DNA of 36,105 bases from Oceanospirillaceae bacterium. Its GTDB lineage: Bacteria; Pseudomonadota; Gammaproteobacteria; Pseudomonadales; Balneatricaceae. The translations under genes were made by a program, and so were the position numbers. The notes beneath the pieces were generated by a model, which saw only the letters and a program-made list of their open reading frames with translations, did no database searches and was not told where the DNA came from. The stretch spans positions 1 to 36,105 of the forward strand of contig JABSRA010000045.1 of NCBI GenBank assembly GCA_013215445.1, given 5' to 3'. Shown in pieces: positions 1 through 8,285 of the stretch (position 1 is the first letter of the stretch; each line of letters starts with the position of its first letter).

Positions 1-667
1 CGGTAATTGTAGGGTGCCCTTTTTATTTGGTTACTTTGATTTTGGGCAAGCAAATTATAGGTAAGCGCGAGCGCTCGAGAGTTAAACGATTAAAGCATTG
101 CTTTAAAGCATCGTAAACTCCTCGCCAGGAGGCGAAACAAGGAATATCAGTCCAAATTGTAACTTTGGGATTAGTGAGTGCCCGCAAAAAATTAAACCGG
201 ACACTAGTGATATAAACACTCAAATTAACATAGGTTGTGGCTCGCTGGGCAGAAATTCTCGCTTTAGTATGGGTATCTCTGGCTGATCGCGAGCAACAAC
301 ATGCAGTGGCTGTCGATTATATTTCCTAAACAAGATATAACACCGGCACTTATACTAGGATTCAGACTTAACAACCCAACCGGCCTGTCATTAATAAGGT
401 TACCCATGGGGTTCAAGCGTTGTTGCAAAACTTAGCGCCGCGCAGACAAATCGCCTGTCACATAACATTTAATATGTCTTAGATCGGCAAAAACCACCTG
501 CTTACAGCACCTACCAGCTCTTTCACCGCCAAGGCCACCAGCCTCAGCTAACGATAGCCAAGATAGACCCTAAACCCTATCTTTCAGTCGCTTCGCAGTA
601 CGCTCGGTGCCTGTTATGGCGCACTTTCTTTGCAACTTTTAAACCTTAACCCCTAACTAACCACCTT
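1..667. other. Intergenic stretch, no convincing gene
   Basis: No reading frame here has recognisable domains. A 66-codon frame on the minus strand (23-223) has no family resemblance that I can see and no clear ribosome binding site. The stretch contains short A/T-rich and low-complexity pieces near 640-665 and a small CGCC/GGCG hairpin around 123-135. It may be a decayed region, but I could not identify what it derives from. Confidence 0.5.
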
Positions 668-1570
668 TTATTTAGCCCCCTTTGCCCGCAAGATATCCTC
701 GCTAAACTCCTCCACTAAAAAATCGATGAAACTGCGTACATTGACAGATTGGTAGCTGCGCGAGAGATACACGGCCCACATTCGGTACCGCCATTTGCTG
801 TAATGGGCTAATATCCCCACTAGCTTGCCCTCTGCTATCAGTGGGTTGGCTAGATCACAGGGCACTTTCACGATGCCATTGCCATGTACTGCTGACTTGA
901 TCAATAAACCCAGTGAATTTGCCTTTATATTGCCAGAGACAGTGACTTTAAATTCTTGTTCTTTATCGACGAAAGACCACTGGTTTTGATTGAGATGGAC
1001 AAAACAATTATGCGCAGTTAAATCCCGAGGATGGGTGGGCAAACCCTGCGCCTCAAGATAAGCCGGCGCTGCACAGAGCACTGAGTCCATCTGCATTAGA
1101 GGTCGCGCAATCAGAGCGGCGTCCGGCGTATCGGTAAAGCGCAGCGCAATGTCCACTCTATCTTCGACCAGTTGATTAATATCATCCGCTGCCAGGATAT
1201 CGATACAGAGTTTGGGATGTATCTGGGTGAATTTTTCAATCGCGGTTAACAGTAAATTATTGGCAAAACCTATCGGTGTTGCGATCCTAATTGTGCCGGT
1301 TAAATAGTCATTTTGTAACGACACATTCAACTCTAGTGCGCTTACCTCATGCAAAATGCGCTGGCAGAAAATGAGTGCCTCCTGCCCTTGTGGGGTCACA
1401 CTCACTTTACGGGTGGTTCTGTGTAATAACCGTTGCTGCAGCCATGCTTCTACCTCTTGAACGTGACGCGAAACTTGCAGCCGAGTTAACGATAAATGCT
1501 CTGCGGCTTGGGTAAAACTCTGTCTACTGGCAACTTCAATAAAACTTTTAATAGCTGTTAGTCTATCCAA
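668..1570 (-). CDS. LysR-family transcriptional regulator
   Basis: This 300-residue protein has the LysR layout: an N-terminal winged helix-turn-helix (residues about 1-60, opening MDRLTAIKSF and containing LTRLQVSRHVQEVE) followed by a periplasmic-binding-like effector domain from about residue 90. The start codon is TTG at 1568-1570. It is chosen because AGGAGA lies 7 bases upstream and the N-terminus then matches the usual LysR opening. It is divergent from the NAD(P)-binding gene at 1686, with about 115 bases between them. By the usual LysR arrangement it probably controls that gene and its DUF2867 neighbour. The effector is unknown. The end of the gene has no obvious terminator. Confidence 0.93.
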   Translation of the reverse strand: MDRLTAIKSFIEVASRQSFTQAAEHLSLTRLQVSRHVQEVEAWLQQRLLHRTTRKVSVTPQGQEALIFCQRILHEVSALELNVSLQNDYLTGTIRIATPIGFANNLLLTAIEKFTQIHPKLCIDILAADDINQLVEDRVDIALRFTDTPDAALIARPLMQMDSVLCAAPAYLEAQGLPTHPRDLTAHNCFVHLNQNQWSFVDKEQEFKVTVSGNIKANSLGLLIKSAVHGNGIVKVPCDLANPLIAEGKLVGILAHYSKWRYRMWAVYLSRSYQSVNVRSFIDFLVEEFSEDILRAKGAK

Positions 1571-1685
1571 GTCAGCTTCTCCTTTGTATCTTTTTTTGAA
1601 ACAATTAATATCAATATACCTTATTTATCTCTGTTTTTGTAACCATTAAACTAACTTCAACTTAAATCAAACAGAGAAATTCAAC

Positions 1686-2324
1686 ATGAAAATAGCAATA
1701 GTCGGCGCAGCGGGATGGATTGGCAACGAAATACTGCAAGAGGCAAAAAGCCGCGGCCATAAAATTATCGCCCTAGTACGAGACCCCAGTAAAATTACCG
1801 ATACTGATATTGAGGTCAGATCTTTTGATATCACTGATAACAGTCAATCCCTGACACAGGCAACTCAAGATGCCGACGTGGTTGTCTCTGCAATTTCAGG
1901 ACGTCACAATAACGACCACAGCATCTTTAGCACCGCTGCTAGTCGCTATTTATCCCAATTGCCAGAAAGTTCAGTCAACCGCCTGGTTTGGGTGGGCGGC
2001 GCGGGTAGTTTAGAAGTAGCGCCGGGGGTAAAATTAATCGATACTGAAAACTTTCCCGAAGAATATCGAGCAGAGGCAAAGGGCATGGGAGAGGCACTCA
2101 AAGTATTTAATACTTCAAACAGCAACTTGAACTGGACCTTTATCTCGCCGGCTGCGCTGCTGTTCCCTGGAGAGAAGACCGGCTCTTATCAAACTGGCAA
2201 AGAGCAGCTGCTAGTCGATGATCAAGGTGAAAGCAAAATTTCGGCCTCAGACTATGCACTGGCATTCGTCGATGAACTCGAGCAAGCCCTATATCCACAA
2301 ATGCGAATTTGTGTTGCCTACTAA
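1686..2324 (+). CDS. NAD(P)-binding (NmrA/atypical SDR-like) oxidoreductase
   Basis: The 212-residue protein begins with a beta strand and a glycine-rich dinucleotide loop (MKIAIVGAAGWIGNEI, GxxGxxG form). ALVRDP follows near residue 30, as in atypical short-chain dehydrogenases that bind NAD(P)H. The later DADVVVSAISG and RLVWVGGAGS strands fit the same Rossmann fold. The substrate cannot be read from the sequence. It is divergent from the LysR gene and 15 bases ahead of the DUF2867 gene, which probably shares its transcript. Proteins of this class near LysR genes are often quinone or aldehyde-type reductases, but that is inference. Confidence 0.85.
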   Translation: MKIAIVGAAGWIGNEILQEAKSRGHKIIALVRDPSKITDTDIEVRSFDITDNSQSLTQATQDADVVVSAISGRHNNDHSIFSTAASRYLSQLPESSVNRLVWVGGAGSLEVAPGVKLIDTENFPEEYRAEAKGMGEALKVFNTSNSNLNWTFISPAALLFPGEKTGSYQTGKEQLLVDDQGESKISASDYALAFVDELEQALYPQMRICVAY

Positions 2325-2339
2325 GGATCTAGGCCAAAA

Positions 2340-2849
2340 ATGATAAATAGTAGAGTGCGGAAAACTCAGCTTCCCCTAGGCAGTAAGTTGTCTAAAAGCA
2401 TTAAAAAGGCTTATTATTTTGATGCCTATCAATTAGCTGCCCCGCACTCCGGTCGATCTGCACTACAAGTATGGCTGACCCATCTCGAGCAAACACCGAG
2501 TTGGATGAATGGCTTGATGGGTTTGCGTAATACTATCGTTTCTCTATGCGGGCTTAAGGACTTGGGCCCTTTTAAGCCAGCTACGACTAAGGCCCTAAAA
2601 GATTATAAAAGCGGCGATCGAATCGGTATTTTTAGGTTAGAGCGACTCAGCGATCAAGAAATAATCTTAGTCGATAACGATAAACACCTCTGTGTTTACA
2701 TCTCTGTTTACCTAGAAAATAATCTAGAGCAACGCATTATAGTCTCTACCTTAGTACAAGTTCACAACCGCTTAGGTAAGGTGTATATGCTATTTATTAC
2801 ACCGGTACATAAATTGATTGTGCCCTTACTATTAGTGCGTTTTAAATAG
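2340..2849 (+). CDS. DUF2867 domain protein
   Basis: This 169-residue protein resembles the DUF2867 family throughout: a start with paired basic residues, a central LGPFKPATTKALKDYKSGDRIGIF segment read here as pieces, a repeated strand pattern and ILVDNDKHLCVYISV near residue 118. No signal peptide is apparent. It starts 15 bases after the NAD(P)-binding gene and is very likely co-transcribed with it under the divergent LysR regulator. DUF2867 domains are also found next to or fused to NAD(P)-binding domains elsewhere, which supports a shared task. The biochemical function is unknown. Confidence 0.75.
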   Translation: MINSRVRKTQLPLGSKLSKSIKKAYYFDAYQLAAPHSGRSALQVWLTHLEQTPSWMNGLMGLRNTIVSLCGLKDLGPFKPATTKALKDYKSGDRIGIFRLERLSDQEIILVDNDKHLCVYISVYLENNLEQRIIVSTLVQVHNRLGKVYMLFITPVHKLIVPLLLVRFK

Positions 2850-2952
2850 CTCCGCTTAGTTTTAGGCACGATGCGATTCCTGTACTGATGGTAGTATTTA
2901 ATCAGGGCAATGTTTGTTACTCTGGCTTTTTTGACGACAAAGAAGACCACAC

Positions 2953-4653
2953 ATGATGCTCGATATTGAAAAAATTAAAGCGGAAGCCGGTGCTAGCACC
3001 TTTAAAAAAGCTGAGCAGTTACTGGCCAAGCACAAAGTGGCGGTAAAATCCCGTGATAATCATTTAATAATCGCCAGAGTTTCAGGTCAGTTTGTCTACC
3101 AAGTCAGACTAGAGTTAGACCATGGGTTAATCAATAAAGCACAATGTAACTGCCCGGCCTTTAGCTACCAGAGTATCTGTAAACACTGTGTCGCAACGGC
3201 ACTGGCGTATAACAGCAAAGACGATCAGCATTTAGAGGTAGAAGATGACGAACAAAAAATTCGCACCTTTTTACTCAATCAACCCCCCGCACAACTTGTC
3301 GATCAACTAATGGGCTTTGTCTTAGATGACCCCACGAAATACCAGCGTTTAATGTTTCAAATAGAAGCTGCGACTAAAACCTATGCCAAAGCTGATTTAA
3401 AAAAATTGCTGACCAAAGCACTGCCGATGAAAAGTATCTGGGAAAACGACCAGGTCTATAGTTATTTCCAACAGGCTGAAGAAGTGTTCCAAGTCTTTTT
3501 TAAACATGCTAAGGAACTGCCCGCCCAAGAGTACTTCGCTTTACTCCATTTAGCCTTTACCCGCCTCGATAAAGCGACCGAGCGGGTAGATGATTCTGCA
3601 GGGTATCGCTTCAATCTCGTTGAACAACTTTCAGCGCAATTAAAAGCCACCTTCAGGCAATTAGAGTGGAATGATAAGAAAAAGGCGCAATGGGTGGTCG
3701 ATAATATCCTCGAGCCCCTGGAGATGGATACCAGTTCAACTGCAGACTATTTAGACACAGATTCTTTAAATATGGCCTTTATTAAGTGCTGTCAGGATGA
3801 AGTTGATCAAATTGAATTGCCGACAGATTTTGCTAAACGAGAGCGCAGTTGGCAACTGCACCGGTTAATCCAACCATTATTAGATAAAGCCATCCACAGT
3901 GGTGATGTACATCAGCAAGCTAAATTACTGGCTATACGAGCTAGCGACAGCAGTGATCTAATCGATATCAGTAAAATGTATTTAGCCAATGACGATGAAT
4001 TTAATGCGGAAGATTGGCTAATAAAAGCGCAAAAACTCCCCGCCAATAGTCATGATATAAAAGAAATACGCCTGCAACAAATACAGGTTGATGTAGCACT
4101 CGGTAAAAAAGAACAAGCTTGGGACCTTGCATGGCAGTGTTTTATAGAAAACCCCGGCTATCAAAGCTATTTACAACTAGAACGACATATTTTATTAACG
4201 GGCAGCTTTGATCCAGAGTATTTAAGTAAGGTTGAAGCGGTGTTATTGAATAAGCCGACCAAACAAACCAATGCTTTTCACGCTTATCACAGTGACGCAG
4301 CCCTAGAATTTTATCTTCATCAGGATAATTTAACCGCTGCTGCCAACTGGGCTAACAACAATGACGCGGATCAATATCTACTGGCCAAATTAGCACTGCG
4401 ATTAGTCGATAATCAGCCAAAACAGGCGATTGTTTTCTGTCAACGCAGTGTGAGTCATATGGTTAATCTCGGTAATAATCAAGTTTACGCGGAGGCGATT
4501 AGTTATCTTAATAAATTTACCTCTTTATGGAATGACAAGTCACAAGAGGTCAGTTTATTAAAAATTCTGATCAAAGATCTAAACACAAAATTCAAAGCCA
4601 AACTGAATTTCATTAAATTGCTTAACGATCAATTTAGTCAATATTTAGCCTGA
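2953..4653 (+). CDS. SWIM zinc-finger domain protein
   Basis: The protein has 566 residues. The N-terminal 80 residues hold a SWIM zinc finger with the CxC...CxH pattern: C65, C67, C76 and H78 in AQCNCPAF...ICKHC. The rest is largely helical and repeat-like, resembling TPR-type helices from about residue 300 onward (for example LAIRASDSSDLIDISKMYLA and LAKLALRLVDNQPKQA). SWIM domains bind DNA or protein, and bacterial stand-alone members are mostly uncharacterised. Two adjacent ATG codons (2953 and 2956) are possible starts, and neither has a strong ribosome binding site. The gene appears to be a single transcription unit. Confidence 0.85.
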   Translation: MMLDIEKIKAEAGASTFKKAEQLLAKHKVAVKSRDNHLIIARVSGQFVYQVRLELDHGLINKAQCNCPAFSYQSICKHCVATALAYNSKDDQHLEVEDDEQKIRTFLLNQPPAQLVDQLMGFVLDDPTKYQRLMFQIEAATKTYAKADLKKLLTKALPMKSIWENDQVYSYFQQAEEVFQVFFKHAKELPAQEYFALLHLAFTRLDKATERVDDSAGYRFNLVEQLSAQLKATFRQLEWNDKKKAQWVVDNILEPLEMDTSSTADYLDTDSLNMAFIKCCQDEVDQIELPTDFAKRERSWQLHRLIQPLLDKAIHSGDVHQQAKLLAIRASDSSDLIDISKMYLANDDEFNAEDWLIKAQKLPANSHDIKEIRLQQIQVDVALGKKEQAWDLAWQCFIENPGYQSYLQLERHILLTGSFDPEYLSKVEAVLLNKPTKQTNAFHAYHSDAALEFYLHQDNLTAAANWANNNDADQYLLAKLALRLVDNQPKQAIVFCQRSVSHMVNLGNNQVYAEAISYLNKFTSLWNDKSQEVSLLKILIKDLNTKFKAKLNFIKLLNDQFSQYLA

Positions 4654-4754
4654 AGAGCTGCATTTCACCGGCTTAGGTTATTTACAGCGCTGTTTTCCAT
4701 AAGCTTCTAACGGGCACCCTCGACTCAGTCTAAATACTGTGGGTAAAGCGTCTT

Positions 4755-5327
4755 TTAGTGCTCTGCAGACCAGCCTAACCAGGGCAGGCCGAGTCGCAGC
4801 GCAGCCAGTAATTGATCCCGTGAATGGCTGTGGTAACCGTACACGCGGATGCCAAAAATATGTAGCATGATACTGCTCGCCTTTGCTTGAGCTGCACTTT
4901 CTGAATTATCTTTTAACAAGTATTTGTAGAAGAGCGACTCAACCCGACGAAGCTGCTCAGAGACATGATTTTTCAATTCCACTTGATGCTCTCCCAGTTC
5001 TAACTGGCTTTTGACTAAGAAACAACTGCAGTACTGAGCTTGACAAGACTCTTCAATAAAGCGGCATAAAATATGCCGAATTGCTTCTTCAACTCTGGTG
5101 TATTGGGCCAGTGTAGCTTCTAATCTGGTTAATGATTGTTGCGTATAATGATCCAGAGACTCTTTGAATAAGCCCTCTTTATTACCAAATGCTAAATAAA
5201 TACTGCCAGGCTTTAGCCCGGTTTTCTCAAAGACCGTTTGCATTGAGGTGGCACTATAACCTAAGCGCCAAAAAGCATTGGTCACATTTTCCAATACTTG
5301 TTCTCTATCAAACTGTGCTCTCGCCAT
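4755..5327 (-). CDS. TetR/AcrR-family repressor, cysteine-rich
   Basis: The 190-residue protein has an N-terminal TetR helix-turn-helix (residues about 8-55, with FWRLGYSATSMQTVFEKTG and GSIYLAFGNKEGLF) and a helical ligand-binding C-terminal domain. A cluster of cysteines lies around residues 90-105 (LCRF, ESCQAQYCSCF). One of these is the position commonly Cys in the family motif GCLLVN; the others are unusual. It is divergent from the peroxiredoxin gene at 5502, and two TetR-type palindromes sit between the genes. It therefore very probably represses the peroxiredoxin and itself. The cysteines and the target suggest redox sensing, which is inference. Confidence 0.92.
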   Translation of the reverse strand: MARAQFDREQVLENVTNAFWRLGYSATSMQTVFEKTGLKPGSIYLAFGNKEGLFKESLDHYTQQSLTRLEATLAQYTRVEEAIRHILCRFIEESCQAQYCSCFLVKSQLELGEHQVELKNHVSEQLRRVESLFYKYLLKDNSESAAQAKASSIMLHIFGIRVYGYHSHSRDQLLAALRLGLPWLGWSAEH

Positions 5328-5430
5328 AAGAATTCTTACTACCTTTCATCATCGTCCAATACACTGCTCTGAAGTATAACGATTTCATCAATGTTACTGC
5401 AACTGCTTGAATAAAAAATTAGGATATAAC

Positions 5431-5446
5431 TTGAATGATTGTTCAA
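5431..5446. promoter_or_regulatory. Likely TetR operator 1
   Basis: TTGAATGATTGTTCAA has the arms TTGAA and TTCAA as an inverted repeat. It resembles the better palindrome centred 23 bp downstream. Two copies about two helical turns apart between a TetR gene and its divergent target are what one expects of a repressor-binding pair. Confidence 0.6.
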
Positions 5447-5452
5447 CTTTTG

Positions 5453-5470
5453 CTTGAATGGTCATTCAAG
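5453..5470. promoter_or_regulatory. TetR-type operator 2, perfect palindrome
   Basis: CTTGAATG-GT-CATTCAAG is a perfect inverted repeat with 8-base arms. It lies between a possible -35 (TTGCTT, 5450-5455) and a possible -10 (TATACA, 5472-5477, spacing 16) reading toward the peroxiredoxin gene. A bound dimer would block that promoter. The sequence form (TGAATGnnCATTCA) is typical of TetR-family operators. Confidence 0.75.
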
Positions 5471-5501
5471 TTATACATCCATTCATTCTTAAGGTACCTC
5501 T

Positions 5502-6149
5502 ATGTCATTACAAGATAACATCGCCGAATATAAAGCGGGTTTTTCTAAAAAAGCACCCGTCAGCGTTCAAGAGTTAATGAAGTTAGCCACTAAAAATTTA
5601 GCAGACTCAGGCATTGTCGATAAAGCCCCTAAAGTCACTGATAAAATGCCAACTTTCTCACTACCTAATCAAAATGGCGAGACGGTAAACCTAACCGATT
5701 TATTGGCCAAAGGTCCTGTTGTTGTCACTTTTTATCGTGGTGGCTGGTGCCCATATTGCAATATGGAATTAGGTGCTTATCAAGAGCAGCTGGCTAACAT
5801 CAGTGCAGAAAATGCGACACTGGTAGCGATTACGCCTGAATTACCGGATGCTTCACTATCCACCACTGAGAAAAATGCACTGAAATTTGAAGTGCTTTCT
5901 GATGTAGATGCACAGTACGCAAAAAGCCTTGGCATCGTCTTCTCACTGCCTGAAGAACTGCGCTCGGTCTACCTATCTTTTAATATTGATGTCGAAAAAC
6001 ATAATGGTGCGGGTCAGTTTGATCTACCCTTAGCAGCAACGTTTGTAATCGCCCAAGACGGTACGATTGCCAGTGCATTTGTAGAAGCAGATTACACCGC
6101 CCGCCAAGACCCAACCGTGGTGGTTGCAGAGCTTAAAAAGCTTAAATGA
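5502..6149 (+). CDS. AhpC/TSA-type peroxiredoxin-like protein (paralogue 1)
   Basis: The 215-residue thioredoxin-fold protein has an AhpC/TSA core from about residue 45 (FSLPNQNGETVNL, GPVVVTFYRGGWCPYC). The active-site segment carries C83 and C86 in a CPYC arrangement on the first helix. Such proteins reduce peroxides, or act as thiol oxidoreductases, in the cytoplasm; no signal peptide is present. The start at 5502 is supported by AAGG upstream and by alignment with the second copy. It is divergent from the TetR gene, with operators inside its promoter. Two strong hairpins follow the stop codon. A close paralogue lies 454 bases downstream. Confidence 0.9.
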   Translation: MSLQDNIAEYKAGFSKKAPVSVQELMKLATKNLADSGIVDKAPKVTDKMPTFSLPNQNGETVNLTDLLAKGPVVVTFYRGGWCPYCNMELGAYQEQLANISAENATLVAITPELPDASLSTTEKNALKFEVLSDVDAQYAKSLGIVFSLPEELRSVYLSFNIDVEKHNGAGQFDLPLAATFVIAQDGTIASAFVEADYTARQDPTVVVAELKKLK

Positions 6150-6171
6150 TTTAGCAACTAAGACGTAACCA

Positions 6172-6236
6172 TTAGCGATAGGGCCGATACTGTCCTATCG
6201 CTAAAAAGCAGCGAATTTCAGTTGAGCTTCGCTGCT
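6172..6236 (+). terminator. Two adjacent hairpins after peroxiredoxin 1
   Basis: The first hairpin (6172-6204) has perfect 11-base arms TTAGCGATAGG and CCTATCGCTAA around an 11-base loop. The second (6207-6236) has perfect 9-base arms AGCAGCGAA and TTCGCTGCT. Neither has a downstream T-run on the plus strand, so they may stabilise the 3' end or terminate inefficiently. Confidence 0.5.
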
Positions 6237-6242
6237 ATCTAA

Positions 6243-6495
6243 GGAAGCTGACAAAAAATATATTGTGCCACAACAACATCACTCTCAATGTTTTATATCG
6301 GCTACCGGGATCAAACTAACATTGATAACGATTGCCCAACCAGAGACAGTTCAGCCAACCCTTCTTTTTTTAGTATCTGCAAAGAACTGGGCTGCTCATT
6401 CCACTGCCCTACCATTGCCGATCGCGTGCCCCTGCTGATGGCTATTAGCCGTTTTTAGGCCCACAGCGAAGATATTGGACTTATACGCATGAGCA
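6243..6495. mobile_element. Decayed relative of the IS5-type mini-element
   Basis: CTAA at 6239-6242 and again at 6496-6499 flank this stretch, which fits a 4-bp YTAR target duplication. The right end, read on the minus strand, keeps GCG.ATAAGTCC of the end found at 16149. The internal stretch GATCGCGTGCCCCT...ATGG.TATTA.CCG (6420-6450) clearly matches 16056-16090 of the intact element. The left end keeps only GGAAGC. A short translated match (VPLLM.I.R) hints at an ancestral transposase C-terminus. The rest is heavily mutated. Confidence 0.5.
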
Positions 6496-6603
6496 CTAAA
6501 GACTGTTTTATTGGCATAGATCAATATCTGCTCAATTAAGCGGAGTATTATGCTTAAATGGAAAGTTTTTTAGTTAGCTTTTATCGATTAATTGAGACTT
6601 ATT

Positions 6604-7254
6604 ATGTTACTGCAAAATTTAATGGTTGATGATAGAACCATTTCATCAGAAAAATTACCTTCTGACATTCACCAGTTAGTAAAGCGAGCAACTATAAACT
6701 TAGTGGACTCGCATATTGACAATCAAATACCCAAAATAGCCGATAAACTGCCCACATTTTCATTGCCTAACCAAAATGGCGAGACGGTAAACCTCAGCGA
6801 TTTATTGGCAAAAGGTCCTGTGGTGGTCACTTTTTATCGCGGCGGTTGGTGCTCTCATTGCAACCAGGCCTTAAGCGACTTTCAACGACAGCTTACTAAG
6901 ATCAACACAGCAAACGCCACATTAGTAGCCATAAGTCCTGAATTACCAGAGTCATCACTTTCAACCATCGAGCAAAACGGATTAGAATTTACCCTACTGA
7001 CGGATGTTGATGCACAGTACGCCAACAGCCTCGGGTTAGCCTTCCCTCTCTCTGGCGAGCTACGTCTAATTTACTTGACCTATGATATTGATATCGAAGA
7101 GCACAACGGTGCTGACCAGTTTAATCTGCCCTTGGCTGCAACCTTGGTGATCGCGCAAGATGGCACCATTACCAGTGTCTTTGCCGAAGCGGATTATACC
7201 GCCCGCCAAGACCCTACTGAAGTAGTTGCTGAACTCAGAAAGCTCAAGTTGTGA
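6604..7254 (+). CDS. AhpC/TSA-type peroxiredoxin-like protein (paralogue 2, CSHC)
   Basis: This is a paralogue of the protein at 5502, nearly identical over FSLPNQNGETVNL, GPVVVTFYRGGWC and the C-terminal LPLAAT.VIAQDG and YTARQDPT segments. The active-site motif is WCSHC instead of WCPYC. A TTG at 6592 extends the frame by four codons. I choose the ATG at 6604 because C83 and C86 then take the same positions as in paralogue 1. The N-terminal 40 residues are the most diverged part. No TetR-type palindrome was found upstream, so regulation probably differs from that of paralogue 1. The changed residues between the cysteines may shift redox potential. Confidence 0.85.
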   Translation: MLLQNLMVDDRTISSEKLPSDIHQLVKRATINLVDSHIDNQIPKIADKLPTFSLPNQNGETVNLSDLLAKGPVVVTFYRGGWCSHCNQALSDFQRQLTKINTANATLVAISPELPESSLSTIEQNGLEFTLLTDVDAQYANSLGLAFPLSGELRLIYLTYDIDIEEHNGADQFNLPLAATLVIAQDGTITSVFAEADYTARQDPTEVVAELRKLKL

Positions 7255-7458
7255 CGTCATAAATCAGCTGCACCCTTGTATTCTCTTACCCCAAAAAAAG
7301 CGCAGCTGGTTTCAGCTGTACTTGGCTGTTTTGACCTAATCGGTAATAAGGTATCGTTAACAACTGCACAGGTTTTATTTAAATGGCCAATAACCATCCT
7401 GCTCCGGCATGCTAAAACTCACCTTTCATTGATTAGCTTGATTGCGCTCACATAATGA

Positions 7459-7482
7459 TTTTCAGCGGCTGCTGAAATTTTT
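7459..7482 (+). terminator. Rho-independent terminator-like hairpin
   Basis: TTTCAGC-GGCT-GCTGAAA forms a 7-bp stem with a 4-base loop and is followed by five T residues. It lies about 200 bases after peroxiredoxin 2. The rest of 7255-7739 has no gene that I can support. Confidence 0.6.
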
Positions 7483-7576
7483 CAGACTAGACTTCATGGA
7501 CTATTAATCAACGGCAAAGCGTTAAAACGGTCTTTCGCAGCCGCTAGTGCGGCTAATTCGGCAGGGGATTAATGAA

Positions 7577-7640
7577 GAAAGCAGCGAACAAGTCTCGACG
7601 CCGCTGAAGCTGATAGATGCCCCGACTTATTACAAATTAA
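7577..7640. mobile_element. Remnant of an IS5-type terminal inverted repeat
   Basis: AAGCAGCGAACAAGTC at 7579-7594 is identical to the left end of the element at 15808, but the outermost bases are altered. About 25 bases further, CCGACTTATT resembles the inner part of the opposite end. No target duplication is recognisable. It is probably a decayed end or a very short internally deleted copy. Confidence 0.4.
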
Positions 7641-7739
7641 TTCTGTTAAAGCAGTGACTAGTAATTGATCAAACTCAATGTTGCTCATGTTCGGCCAGAA
7701 CTTGTGATCAATTCAGTAGCCCGTTGCTTTAAATCCACT

Positions 7740-8285
7740 CTAGCTAATGACTTTGGGTTGGAACCAGGCTTTAAAGGGATTGGTAATACTAGAGCCATGC
7801 CCGCCATAGGTTGATTCCGCATGATGTTTATTCATAAATCTGATGATGGACTTTTTGTCGGCGCGCTTAATATCAACCACCATTAAGTACTGACCCTCCT
7901 CCAATTGTTGATGAAATTTGCTGATCTTATAATTTTCCGTGGCCAGGCCCTGCATGCCACCCACCCATGCGCCAAAACCACTGAAGGATATCCCAGTGAT
8001 TACCAAGGTCCATATTCCAAGTTCCTCTCGAAAATAAACAACCCCCATCATTAATTCACCAATAAATAGCCCGACTAATAAACCTATCATTAACCCCCGC
8101 TCACCACTTTGCACTATATTTCGGCGCATTAAATAATTACCAGAGTTCAGATGATGAATTTGCTCCTCATCTTCATGATGGCTTATAACGTGAATATGCG
8201 AGAGATCAACCCCTTGAGAGACAAGGTCTTGTTCGATAGTTTCGGCGCTTTCGATACCGTCCGTGAGAAAATACATTCTGTACAT
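7740..8285 (-). CDS. Small membrane protein with two hydrophobic segments
   Basis: The 181-residue protein has a cytosolic N-terminal part opening MYRMYFLTDGIESAETIEQDL, which looks like an alpha/beta ligand or protein interaction segment. Two glycine-rich hydrophobic stretches follow (about residues 66-90 GLMIGLLVGLFIGELMMGVV, and 96-120 WTLVITGISFSGFGAWVGG). The C-terminus is soluble (QYLMVVDIKRADKKSI). The layout resembles DUF1269-like or general-stress GsiB/17M-like membrane proteins, without a firm assignment. The start at 8285 is preferred to an in-frame ATG at 8303 because GGAGGT lies 6 bases upstream. It is a single gene with no operon partner. Confidence 0.75.
   Translation of the reverse strand: MYRMYFLTDGIESAETIEQDLVSQGVDLSHIHVISHHEDEEQIHHLNSGNYLMRRNIVQSGERGLMIGLLVGLFIGELMMGVVYFREELGIWTLVITGISFSGFGAWVGGMQGLATENYKISKFHQQLEEGQYLMVVDIKRADKKSIIRFMNKHHAESTYGGHGSSITNPFKAWFQPKVIS

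Noticed and set aside
23..223. 66-codon minus-strand frame
   Set aside because: No ribosome binding site, no recognisable domain, and it lies in a region without other coding signal.
6584..6603. TTG start at 6592 for the second peroxiredoxin
   Set aside because: The ATG at 6604 puts the active-site cysteines at the same residue numbers as in the first paralogue, and TTG has no better ribosome binding site.
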